Assembly: GCA_023445445.1 (NCBI GenBank)
Contig: JAEXLD010000054.1
Coordinates: 1 to 45,126 of the forward strand
Direction of reading: 5' to 3'
Length of the DNA stretch: 45,126 nucleotides
DNA from: Bacillota bacterium
GTDB taxonomy: Bacteria > Bacillota > Clostridia > Clostridiales > Clostridiaceae
Both the position numbers and the translations under genes were made by a program. The stretch's first letter is position 1. The number at the start of each line of letters is the position of its first letter. Shown here piece after piece: positions 35,939 to 44,208 of the stretch. Under the pieces are notes generated by a model. It was not told where the DNA came from, did not search any database, and saw nothing but the letters and a program-made list of their open reading frames with translations.

Positions 35939-36919
35939 TTATTCCTCCTCGATTTTATCAACTATGCTTAAAGTATATAAATCATCTTCAAAAGTATATC
36001 TAACTTCATCAATTCCATTTATTTTATTAACATAGGTTTTTAATTCCTCTAAATAAGGATTTTCTATAATGTTATCAGCATATCTGTTATCTTTTTCAAT
36101 ATCTTTATATGTATTTATTTGTTCAATCATCTTACTGTCTATATTTAATGCTTTTAATGTATCTGGAGTTCCTTCCCAAGTCAGATGTAATTCTTCACCA
36201 TATATTTCCAAGTTGCTTACAGCTTTTCTTGATACTACATCAACAGAAACTATACCTTTATTTCCATTTTCATGTTCTAGAATGCAAAGATAAGAATCAT
36301 TATAATTTAGTTCTAGATTTGAAATTTTATCCTTTTTAACTGTTAAATCCTTTATTTTACCAAATACTTTTATTATCCATGGTAATTCTATTGCAAATAG
36401 TTCTCTACATCCATTTGTTCTTTTATCATTAACAAAGAAATCTTTATAGCTTTCCCAAGGATGCCAATCAGGTAAATATTGTCCTATATGATATATATAA
36501 TTAACTTTTTGATTGCAAGCACTAACTCTTCTTTCAATCTCTTTTATTTCTTCTCTATATAATTGAGTAGATGATAAGAATAATTCTAAATTTTTATCAT
36601 TAGCTATTTTTATTATCTCACTATAATTGTCATTTACTAAATTTATCTCAGTAAATACATGTAATCCTAAGTCTAAACATTTTAAGATAATTTTACTATG
36701 TGATAAAGGTGATGTACTTATAACTGCAGCGTTAGGTTTTTCAGCTCTTACTGCTACTTCTAAATCTTCATATGTTTTTATCTTAAAATTGTCTTCTACA
36801 AATTTTCTTCTTTTTAGGTCTAAGTCTACTCCTATTATTTCAATATTTTTATATTCTCCAATTAATAATTTTAATCTTCTTTTTCCCATTGAACCTAGTC
36901 CAATAACTACAATCTTCAT
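35939..36919 (-). CDS. Gfo/Idh/MocA homologue lacking the EKP lysine
   Basis: A 326-residue protein with an intact Rossmann motif, VIGLGSMGKRR, and the same YLPDW block as its downstream neighbour (YLPDWHPWESYKDFF). Where the family has EKP it reads EIN (91-93), so the usual catalytic Lys is missing. The start at 36919 is set by GAGGTG 5 nt upstream; an ATG at 36931 has no ribosome site. It may be a non-classical enzyme or a structural partner of the neighbouring protein. Confidence 0.7.
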   Translation of the reverse strand: MKIVVIGLGSMGKRRLKLLIGEYKNIEIIGVDLDLKRRKFVEDNFKIKTYEDLEVAVRAEKPNAAVISTSPLSHSKIILKCLDLGLHVFTEINLVNDNYSEIIKIANDKNLELFLSSTQLYREEIKEIERRVSACNQKVNYIYHIGQYLPDWHPWESYKDFFVNDKRTNGCRELFAIELPWIIKVFGKIKDLTVKKDKISNLELNYNDSYLCILEHENGNKGIVSVDVVSRKAVSNLEIYGEELHLTWEGTPDTLKALNIDSKMIEQINTYKDIEKDNRYADNIIENPYLEELKTYVNKINGIDEVRYTFEDDLYTLSIVDKIEEE

Positions 36920-36960
36920 ACTGCACCTCATAATTTGAAATTCTTTTTTTATTTTATATC

Positions 36961-36987
36961 ATTATATCATAAATATCAAATAATCAA
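36961..36987 (-). promoter_or_regulatory. Possible promoter of the second leg sub-operon
   Basis: On the minus strand TTGATT (36987-36982), a short 15-bp spacer and TATAAT (36966-36961), between the autolysin terminator and the first Gfo/Idh gene. The spacing is suboptimal, so this is tentative, but some promoter is expected here because the upstream transcript is terminated. Confidence 0.35.
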
Positions 36988-37002
36988 CTATATATTAGAA
37001 TC

Positions 37003-37043
37003 ATATTAAAAAAGCAGATTCACTAACACGGAATCTGCTTTTT
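37003..37043 (-). terminator. Strong terminator after the autolysin gene
   Basis: GCAGATTC (37014-37021) pairs with GAATCTGC (37031-37038), extended by A6/T5 and further AT pairs on both sides. The minus strand ends in six T. It is 9 bp after the autolysin stop. Confidence 0.85.
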
Positions 37044-37052
37044 AATATAATT

Positions 37053-40000
37053 TTATTTTTTATATATACTGTCTATAGAGTTTGCTAATTGTGTTGCTAT
37101 TATTTTTTGTGTTTCTGGCTTTGAAATTTTAGCTACTTCTGTAGGATTACTTATAAACCCAGTTTCCACCAATACAGATGGCATTAATGTATTCTTAACA
37201 ACATAAAATTCATATTTTTCATTAGCTTTCGCTCCTCTATTTTGTTGCCCAACAGATTTTGATAAATTATTGACCATAGCTTCTGCAAGATTTTTACTTA
37301 TAATATTATTTTGTGAGTTTACTGTACCAGATACCGACTCTTTTGAAGAATAATATACTTCAACTCCATTTGCTTTAGAATCTGGGTTTGAATTATGATG
37401 AATACTTACAAATAGATCAGCGTTAATTCTATTTGCTAATTCTACTCTTTTTTGTAAACTAGGTCTTAACTCATCATATAATTTTTCTCCTGGTTCTCTT
37501 GTCATAACCACACTATATCCTCTATTTACCAATTCTTTTCTAAGTAAATCTGCTACTTGAATATTTAATTCAGTTTCATCATATGTTTTACCATTTAATG
37601 TGCTAATCGCTCCTCTGTCTCCACCATAATTGTGACCTGGATCTATAACAACTAAGAACTTGTCTTTTACGATAATATCTTTTGATAAATAATCATCTTC
37701 AGCTAAATTACTGCTATTTTTATGCTTAACATGTACTGTAAATGTATAGGTACTATCTTCTGGAAGTTTATAATTTACTGTTCTAGTGCTACTCCAATCA
37801 CTTAAAACAGTCCAAACTCCAGTTTTTCTATTACAAACCCATATTTTATATAAAGTATCAGCTTCTGGTGCTCCTAATGCTTCAATAGTTAAAGTATTAC
37901 CTTTTTTAGCTTCTCCTTTTATATCTAAAGAAACAGCCATTGACTCATTCTTTTTAGTAACATAAAAATCTACTGATTTATAATCTTCCTCTATATTACT
38001 GCTGTTACTTTTATTTTTCACATGAACAGTAAAAGTATATTTACCTATTTTCTTTGGAGTATAATTTATTGTATTCTTTGTACTCCAATCACTTAATACT
38101 GTCCATGTATTTGTACTTCTATCACATATCCACAGCTTGTACAATGTAGTGTCACTTGGATTAGCTTTTGCTGAAAGAGTAATAGAATTTCCTAGTACCT
38201 TATCTCCCATAACATTAATAGATTCAACCTTTGATACGGCTTTAGTTACTACTACATCCATTGATCTATAATCATCTTCTACTTTACTACTGCTATTTTT
38301 ATGTTTAACATGTACTGTAAATGTATATCTACCTGCATTCTTAGGTGTATAGTTTATCGTGTTTTTCGTACTCCAATCACTTAATACTGTCCACGTATTT
38401 GTATTTCTATCGCCTACCCATAGCTTGTACAGCGTATCCGCTTCCGGTGTTCCTTTTGCTGTCATTGTTAATACACTACCAGCAGCTTTATTTCCAGTTA
38501 CCTCTAATGATGTTACCTTTGATACTGGATTTGTTACAACTACATCCATTGATCTATAATCATCTTCTACTTTACTACTGCTATTTTTATGTTTAACATG
38601 TACTGTAAATGTATATCTACCAGCATTCTTAGGTGTATAGTTTATTGTGTTTTTCGTACTCCAATCACTTAATACTGTCCACGTATTTGTATTTCTATCA
38701 CCTACCCATAACTTGTACAATGTATCAGCTTCTGGTGTTCCTTTTGCTGTCATTGTTAAGGCACTACCAGTAGTCTTATTTCCAGTTACAGATAATGATG
38801 TTACCTTTGATATTGCATTATTTACAACTACATCAACGGATCTATAATCATCTTCTACTTTACTACTGCTATTCTTATGCTTAACATGTACTGTAAATGT
38901 ATATCTACCAGCATTCTTAGGTGTATAGTTTATTGTATTTTTTGTACTCCAATCACTTAATACTGTCCACGTATTTGTATTTCTATCACCTACCCATAGC
39001 TTGTACAATGTATCAGCTTCTGGTGTTGCTTTTGCTGTCATTGTTAAGGCACTACCAGTAGTTTTACTTCCTGTAATATCTAATGATGTTACTTGGGACT
39101 TAGTACTAATAACATTAGCTTCTAAAATTTTATAATCATCTATACTGGAGCCGTTGCTCTTAATACTCACTTTAAATATATATTTTCCAGAATACTTAGG
39201 ACTATATTCCACTGTATTTTTTGTACTCCAGTCACTTAAGGTTACCCAATTATTAGAATTACCTTCAAGTACATCTATTTTATATGTTACTCCACTTACT
39301 TGATTAGCCTTAGAGGAAATTGTTAACTTATTTCCCACTTTAGCTTCTCCACTAATCTTAAAGTCTGTTAAATAAGAATATTTAAGCGTTGAAGATTCAC
39401 TACTAACATTGTCTTTTAATGATAACAACCTATATCCATATTCCTTAGCCGCTGCCCAGCCTTTATAATTAGGATTTTCTTTAATTCCTAAATGTTCAAC
39501 GTAAGCAGCACTTCCTCTTTGTACATAATTAAACCTAGGGTCTACTAATGGCATTTTAAGTGATTCAGATGATGCATATGCTTTAAGATGTTGTACTACT
39601 GCTCTTATTCCTATTTGAATACTCGGGAAAGAGTTTCCAGGGTTCCCATTACCAGTAGCACCTATTCCTGCAAAGTTATTTTGTTCCTCCTTTACATCTC
39701 CAGTAAATTTTAAAAATCCAGTTTCATTCATTATTTGTGAAAACAAAATATCATGATTTACGCCTTCTAAAGCAGCTTCACTAATAACTAAATCAACAAA
39801 ATTTAAAACATAGCTCATACTTTTTTCTAAATTATTTCTATGTAAGAAATTAGCCATCTGTTCTCTTTTTAATTGTCCAGTACCCATTATGTTATTTTTA
39901 TTATTATTCACAATAATATCTGCTGAATACTCTTTAGTTATTCCCTTATTATTTGTAGCAACTGCTTTTATAGTATGATTTCCATTTGAAATGTTTCTTA

Positions 40001-40526
40001 CTGAAAATTCAAATCCACTATTAAGTGCATTGGGATACTTGTACTTATTTCCAATATCTTGTCTTTCTATACCATACTTAGCATCTCCAGCCTTTTTCCC
40101 ATCAATAAAAATTTCAACTTTTGAAATTGTATCAGTAGAAACAAAGAATCCCTTTACAAAAAAATCTCCAGTTAATTTATGAGGCGTAGTAGGATTCTCC
40201 AAAGCGCCTTCAATAATACTATCACTTACTTGTGCATAATACATACTGGTTAATTTCATTTTACTACTATCTTCTAAAGCTTCATTTGTTTGTAATTCAC
40301 TCTTTAGATCTTCGTCTTTTGTTTGACTTTCAATATTTAAATCAGATGAAAATTCAACTGTTTCATTATTATCTACAATACTAGAATTTTCATCTTCATT
40401 TAATACCTCAATTGTATTCACTTTATTTTCACTCGTTACTAAAGCCATGACATTAATAGATGGCATTATAATATCAACACTTATAGCTATAAGCAAAATT
40501 AAAGCATACCTTTTAAATTTTGACAT
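37053..40526 (-). CDS. Secreted autolysin: glucosaminidase-like domain, Ig-like repeats, amidase_3
   Basis: A 1157-residue exported wall hydrolase. In order: signal peptide (about 1-28, SKFKRYALILLIAISV core); an acidic Ser/Asn/Glu linker; an Ig-like domain (about 75-200); a glucosaminidase-like domain (about 215-370) with a Glu in SQIMNETGFLKF and NNFAGIGATG; six related repeats of about 96 residues (about 380-960); and a C-terminal zinc amidase_3 domain with IDPGHNYGG, a YDETELN Glu, SIHHNS and VLVETGFISN, all metal and catalytic residues being present. It should cut glycan strands and the amide to the stem peptide. The start at 40526 follows GGAGGA; the upstream in-frame ATG at 40568 lacks one. 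It has its own promoter and terminator. Confidence 0.88.
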   Translation of the reverse strand: MSKFKRYALILLIAISVDIIMPSINVMALVTSENKVNTIEVLNEDENSSIVDNNETVEFSSDLNIESQTKDEDLKSELQTNEALEDSSKMKLTSMYYAQVSDSIIEGALENPTTPHKLTGDFFVKGFFVSTDTISKVEIFIDGKKAGDAKYGIERQDIGNKYKYPNALNSGFEFSVRNISNGNHTIKAVATNNKGITKEYSADIIVNNNKNNIMGTGQLKREQMANFLHRNNLEKSMSYVLNFVDLVISEAALEGVNHDILFSQIMNETGFLKFTGDVKEEQNNFAGIGATGNGNPGNSFPSIQIGIRAVVQHLKAYASSESLKMPLVDPRFNYVQRGSAAYVEHLGIKENPNYKGWAAAKEYGYRLLSLKDNVSSESSTLKYSYLTDFKISGEAKVGNKLTISSKANQVSGVTYKIDVLEGNSNNWVTLSDWSTKNTVEYSPKYSGKYIFKVSIKSNGSSIDDYKILEANVISTKSQVTSLDITGSKTTGSALTMTAKATPEADTLYKLWVGDRNTNTWTVLSDWSTKNTINYTPKNAGRYTFTVHVKHKNSSSKVEDDYRSVDVVVNNAISKVTSLSVTGNKTTGSALTMTAKGTPEADTLYKLWVGDRNTNTWTVLSDWSTKNTINYTPKNAGRYTFTVHVKHKNSSSKVEDDYRSMDVVVTNPVSKVTSLEVTGNKAAGSVLTMTAKGTPEADTLYKLWVGDRNTNTWTVLSDWSTKNTINYTPKNAGRYTFTVHVKHKNSSSKVEDDYRSMDVVVTKAVSKVESINVMGDKVLGNSITLSAKANPSDTTLYKLWICDRSTNTWTVLSDWSTKNTINYTPKKIGKYTFTVHVKNKSNSSNIEEDYKSVDFYVTKKNESMAVSLDIKGEAKKGNTLTIEALGAPEADTLYKIWVCNRKTGVWTVLSDWSSTRTVNYKLPEDSTYTFTVHVKHKNSSNLAEDDYLSKDIIVKDKFLVVIDPGHNYGGDRGAISTLNGKTYDETELNIQVADLLRKELVNRGYSVVMTREPGEKLYDELRPSLQKRVELANRINADLFVSIHHNSNPDSKANGVEVYYSSKESVSGTVNSQNNIISKNLAEAMVNNLSKSVGQQNRGAKANEKYEFYVVKNTLMPSVLVETGFISNPTEVAKISKPETQKIIATQLANSIDSIYKK
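37676..39380 (-). repeat. Six tandem repeats of the autolysin, period 288 bp
   Basis: Six copies of a domain of about 96 residues with the shared core TLYKLWVGDRNTNTWTVLSD, related to triple-tyrosine (Y_Y_Y) modules. Three central copies (about 38255-39085) are nearly identical in DNA with an exact 288-bp period; the first and the last two have drifted. The pattern implies recent duplication or gene conversion. Confidence 0.85.
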
Positions 40527-40596
40527 AATATTCCTCCAATAATAATTTATTATTAGAAGCCATGTCATTATATATCATTTTCTGTTGTCATCTATA

Positions 40597-40625
40597 ATTA
40601 TACATATAAAAACATTTTTTTTCAA
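40597..40625 (-). promoter_or_regulatory. Promoter of the autolysin gene
   Basis: On the minus strand TTGAAA (40625-40620), a 17-bp spacer and TATAAT (40602-40597). It lies 71 bp before the autolysin ATG, in the gap after legC. An AT-only palindrome lies directly upstream. Confidence 0.75.
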
Positions 40626-40653
40626 TTATTATATTATTTAATAATATAATCCA

Positions 40654-41751
40654 TTAATTTTCTGCTATCAATTTACAAATCTTCTTTACTTCTTCTTCTG
40701 TTAATGAAACTGAACTTGGAAGATTTATTCCTCTATTACTTACATCCATTGTGGCTTCCATAGTACCACACTTACTTCCACAATAAGGCTTCATATCATG
40801 TACCGGTAAAAAGAATGGCCTTGCTTGAACTCCATTTTCAACTAATACCTTTAATAACTCATCTCTAGACATTCTAAAGTTATCTTCCACTAAAATTGAG
40901 TACAGCCAATAACAATTATCAATATAATCTACTTGCTTTACTAAAGTAATTCCTTCAACATCCTTTAATAACTCGTTATATAGATTTGCATTCTTTCTTT
41001 TTGCTTCTAAATATTCATCTATTTTCTCTAACTGTGCTACTCCCATTGCCGCTAATATATTTGGCATTCTAAAATTATATCCAATTTCCTCATGATACAT
41101 AGCACCATTCTCAGTTATTGTTTTTGTTTGGTTTGATAAATATTTTGCTCTTTTACCAATATCCTCATTATTTGTAATTAGCATTCCACCAGCACCAGTT
41201 GTTATTAATTTATTACCATTAAAACTAAAACATCCAATATCACCTAATGTTCCAGCTAACTTGCCTTTATAAGTAGTTCCTAATGCTTCAGTTGCATCTT
41301 CTATAACATATAAATTATGTTTTTTAGCAATTCTATTTAGTTCATCCATCTCTACTGGGTAACCATAAATATGAACTGGCATTATAGCTTTTGTTTTTTC
41401 AGTAATTAATTCTTCTACTTTATTAACGTCCATTACAAAACTTTCTCTATCTACATCTACAAATACAGGCACAGCTCCAGTGTACTTTATTGAATTTACT
41501 GATGATATAAAAGTCATTGAAGGTACTATAACTTCGTCTCCTTCTCCTATACCTAAAGTAACCAAAGCAAGTTGAAGGGCTGCTGTTCCATTCATCGTAA
41601 CTACAGCTGCTTTAGCATCATTATACTTTGCAAACTCTTCTTCGAATCTATCAACAAACTTTCCTACCGAAGAAACCCAATTGGTATCTAAACACTCCTT
41701 TATATACTTCCATTCATTTCCTCTTATTTCTGGTACACATAATGGTATCAT
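40654..41751 (-). CDS. legC: LegC-type aminotransferase (DegT/DnrJ/EryC1)
   Basis: A 365-residue PLP sugar aminotransferase. The N-terminus IPLCVPEIRGNEWKYIKECL with TNWVSSVGKFVD is characteristic of LegC-type enzymes. Further motifs are MNGTAALQLAL, EDATEALGTTYKGKLAG and the Schiff-base Lys in SFNGNKLITTGAGG. It should aminate C4 of the 4-keto sugar made by LegB. It is separated from legB by 74 bp that contain a perfect 13-bp hairpin. Confidence 0.88.
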   Translation of the reverse strand: MIPLCVPEIRGNEWKYIKECLDTNWVSSVGKFVDRFEEEFAKYNDAKAAVVTMNGTAALQLALVTLGIGEGDEVIVPSMTFISSVNSIKYTGAVPVFVDVDRESFVMDVNKVEELITEKTKAIMPVHIYGYPVEMDELNRIAKKHNLYVIEDATEALGTTYKGKLAGTLGDIGCFSFNGNKLITTGAGGMLITNNEDIGKRAKYLSNQTKTITENGAMYHEEIGYNFRMPNILAAMGVAQLEKIDEYLEAKRKNANLYNELLKDVEGITLVKQVDYIDNCYWLYSILVEDNFRMSRDELLKVLVENGVQARPFFLPVHDMKPYCGSKCGTMEATMDVSNRGINLPSSVSLTEEEVKKICKLIAEN

Positions 41752-41779
41752 CTTTATCCCACCTTCTATAAATATAATT

Positions 41780-41813
41780 TAGAGATTATCTTTTAAAACT
41801 AAGATAATCTCTA
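41780..41813 (-). other. Intercistronic hairpin between legB and legC
   Basis: TAGAGATTATCTT (41780-41792) pairs perfectly with 41801-41813 around an 8-nt loop. There is no T-run after it on the minus strand. Probably an attenuation, processing or stability element. Confidence 0.55.
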
Positions 41814-41825
41814 CAATACTTTTAA

Positions 41826-42818
41826 CTAAACATTATAAATATCTGGCTTATAATGCTTCATATTCTCTTTTATCCAATTAATAGTCTCAACTAAACCATC
41901 ATCAATTGAATATTGTGGAGACCAATTTGTAAGCTCTTTTATCTTAGTGTTATCAGCCCATAACCTGTTCACTTCACTTTTTTCTGGTCTAATTCTTTCA
42001 TCATCACAAATTATCTTAACATCTCTTCCTATAATATCTATTATTTTCTTTACTGTATCACCAATAGATATTTCATAGTTTGAACCAGCATTAATTACTT
42101 CTCCTATAGTTTTATCTGATTCAGCAACCTTAATAAAAGCTTCTGCAGTATCTTTTACAAAATTAAAATCTCTAGTTGGTGTTAAGCTACCAAGCTTTAT
42201 TTCATTTTTACCAGCTAATACTTGTGATATTATAGTAGGTATAACAGCTCTTGCAGATTGTCTTGGTCCATAAGTATTAAATGGTCTTAATGTTGTAATT
42301 GGCATATTAAATGATCTGTAAAAACTTTCTGCCATCTTATCTGCTCCAATTTTTGATGCAGAATAAGGTGATTGACCTTGCATAGGATGTTTTTCATCTA
42401 TAGGCACATATAAAGCTGTTCCATAAGTTTCAGATGTTGAAGTATGTATTATTTTTTGAACATCATGATTTCTACAAGCCTCTAAAACATTTGTTGTTCC
42501 TTCAACATTAGTTCTTACATAAGCCATTGGAGAAAGATATGAATAAGGAATTGCTATTAAGGCTGCAAGATGGAATACTACTTCCTGTCCTTTTATTATT
42601 CTATTCATACCATCTAATTCTCTTATATCGCCAGTCTCAACTCTTATACTATTTAAAACTTCTTTATCAAAAGTATCAATCCAACCCCAGTTATTAAAAG
42701 AATTGTATTGTACTAAAGCTGTTACATCAGCTCCTAGCTCTACTAATTTTTCAGTTAAGTGGCTTCCTATAAAGCCTTCTGCTCCTGTTACAAGAACCTT
42801 TTTCCCTTTTAAGTTCAT
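41826..42818 (-). CDS. legB: LegB-type NDP-GlcNAc 4,6-dehydratase (SDR)
   Basis: A 330-residue extended SDR enzyme with the NAD motif VTGAEGFIGSHL (10-21), TSTSETYG, the YSASKIGADKM active-site Tyr-Lys pair and RPFNTYGPRQS. It should remove water from GDP- (or UDP-) GlcNAc to give the 4-keto-6-deoxy sugar, first committed step of legionaminate synthesis. The start at 42818 follows GGAG with 8-nt spacing; a GTG at 42827 overlaps that site. It is 11 bp after ptmE. Confidence 0.88.
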   Translation of the reverse strand: MNLKGKKVLVTGAEGFIGSHLTEKLVELGADVTALVQYNSFNNWGWIDTFDKEVLNSIRVETGDIRELDGMNRIIKGQEVVFHLAALIAIPYSYLSPMAYVRTNVEGTTNVLEACRNHDVQKIIHTSTSETYGTALYVPIDEKHPMQGQSPYSASKIGADKMAESFYRSFNMPITTLRPFNTYGPRQSARAVIPTIISQVLAGKNEIKLGSLTPTRDFNFVKDTAEAFIKVAESDKTIGEVINAGSNYEISIGDTVKKIIDIIGRDVKIICDDERIRPEKSEVNRLWADNTKIKELTNWSPQYSIDDGLVETINWIKENMKHYKPDIYNV

Positions 42819-42829
42819 TTGACACACTC

Positions 42830-43909
42830 CTAGCTATTATTTTTTTCTTTTTTTTCTTTCTCTTCTATTCTGTCAACCATTTCTTTCATTTCACTAATTT
42901 GACCCATATCCATCCAAGATTGTTCACTTATAGGATATACTCCTACCTTAACTCCACTATTCATATATTTTTCTACAATATCAGGAAGATTATAAAATTC
43001 ACCTTCTGGAATATCCTTCAAAACATCTGGTTCTATTAAATACATTCCTGTATTAATTAAAAATGTATATACTGGCTTTTCAACAATTTCATTAATATTA
43101 CCTTCCTCATTTAGTTTAAATACTCCGTAGGGAATTTGGAAGTTTTTAACAGATGAAATTACTGTTACTTTATTTCCCTTTTCTTTATGATATTTTAAAA
43201 TAGACTCATAATCTGCCTCTATTAATATATCACAATTAGATACAAAAAAGGTTTTATTTATCTTATTTTTTAGTAAGCTTAAACTTCCACCAGTTCCTAG
43301 TGGCTTATCTTCTTCTACATAATTAATAGTATAATCTTTATTTAATTCATTAAAGTAAGATTTTATCATGTTCTTCTTATAGTTAACAGTTAAATAAAAA
43401 TCTTTACTTCCATATAAACTAAACTTATCCATAATTCTTTCAATTATTGGAGTATCTCCAATTGGTATAAGTGGTTTAGGTAATATTTTTGTATATGGAT
43501 ATAACCTTGTTCCTAATCCACCTGCCATAATTACAATAGGAATATCTTTTAATGATTTATTCTTATTCTCTATAAAAACATTTCTATTTAAGAACTTTAT
43601 ATCTATAATGTTTCTATTTAAATTAATAATTGGAATTGCTGTTATACTTTTTTCCTTCATAACTTCATCAGCAGAGTTACTCTCACCCTCCATTAAATAG
43701 ATAGGGTTTTTATTCATAACATTTTCAATTACTTCTTCCATACTACCATTCTTTAGAATCCATCTACGAATATCTCCATCAGTTACTGTACCTATTAATT
43801 CATCTTTTTCAGATACAACAAAAATTATACCTTTTGCAACTCTATCTAATTTTTGCATGGCCTCTCTTACATTAACTTCTCTTTTTATTTTTAAGTTATC
43901 TAAATTCAC
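42830..43909 (-). CDS. ptmE: PtmE-type sugar-1-phosphate nucleotidyltransferase with CBS pair
   Basis: A 359-residue protein: an N-terminal CBS pair (about 5-115; GTVTDGDIRRWIL and AIPIINLN) followed by a nucleotidyltransferase with MAGGLGTRLYPYTKILPKPL (about 129-148), DTPIIERIM and VEKPVYTFLINTGMYLIEP. This is the architecture of the glucosamine-1-phosphate guanylyltransferase PtmE, which supplies the GDP-sugar to LegB in the Campylobacter route. It starts with GTG at 43909 after a GGTGAT site. The CBS domains may sense a nucleotide and so set flux through the path. Confidence 0.87.
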   Translation of the reverse strand: MNLDNLKIKREVNVREAMQKLDRVAKGIIFVVSEKDELIGTVTDGDIRRWILKNGSMEEVIENVMNKNPIYLMEGESNSADEVMKEKSITAIPIINLNRNIIDIKFLNRNVFIENKNKSLKDIPIVIMAGGLGTRLYPYTKILPKPLIPIGDTPIIERIMDKFSLYGSKDFYLTVNYKKNMIKSYFNELNKDYTINYVEEDKPLGTGGSLSLLKNKINKTFFVSNCDILIEADYESILKYHKEKGNKVTVISSVKNFQIPYGVFKLNEEGNINEIVEKPVYTFLINTGMYLIEPDVLKDIPEGEFYNLPDIVEKYMNSGVKVGVYPISEQSWMDMGQISEMKEMVDRIEEKEKKEKNNS

Positions 43910-44208
43910 TTTATCACCACATTATCTATAATATTATGTTACATAAAATCTATATATTATTATAATTTAAAATTATATATTATAAAAGAACTTCTTAGTA
44001 TATATAATTATTTAATAATATACTGATACTGATTACCCAAAATACCCCAATTATATCTACAGTATATTAGAAACGGTTAATAACTAAATATATTATAGTT
44101 ATTAACCGTCATACTGACATCTAATAAAAAGCTTTGCAGTATATATTATATAACACTATAAAAATATTTTTTCTTATTGAAGTGTTATATACTGCACTTT
44201 TCAAAATT
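43910..44208. other. 299-bp AT-rich intergenic region with palindromes, upstream of ptmE
   Basis: Noncoding spacer between the dehydrogenase and ptmE. AGTATAT or its complement recurs at about 43998, 44026, 44062, 44138 and 44187. A perfect 14-bp inverted repeat lies at 44073-44086 with 44096-44109 (arm ACGGTTAATAACTA). It should also hold the ptmE promoter, but no convincing -35/-10 pair was found among many AT-rich candidates. Confidence 0.5.
44119..44196 (-). terminator. Probable terminator after the nucleotide-sugar dehydrogenase
   Basis: AGTGTTATATACTGCA (44181-44196) pairs with 44135-44157, which carries a 7-nt insertion. On the minus strand the stem is followed within 4 nt by CTTTTTATT. 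It sits 12 bp after the dehydrogenase stop. Confidence 0.5.

Noticed and set aside
38345..38847. Rightward open frames within the autolysin repeats
   Set aside because: They recur with the 288-bp period as antisense shadows of the repeats and have no ribosome sites.
37676..39380. CRISPR-like array, because of regular repeats
   Set aside because: The repeats are coding, 288 bp long and in frame in a secreted protein; there are no short repeats with unique spacers.
40628..40652. AT-only palindrome after legC as a terminator
   Set aside because: It has no GC pairs in the stem and no U-run suited to a terminator; it is more likely incidental AT-rich sequence upstream of the autolysin promoter.
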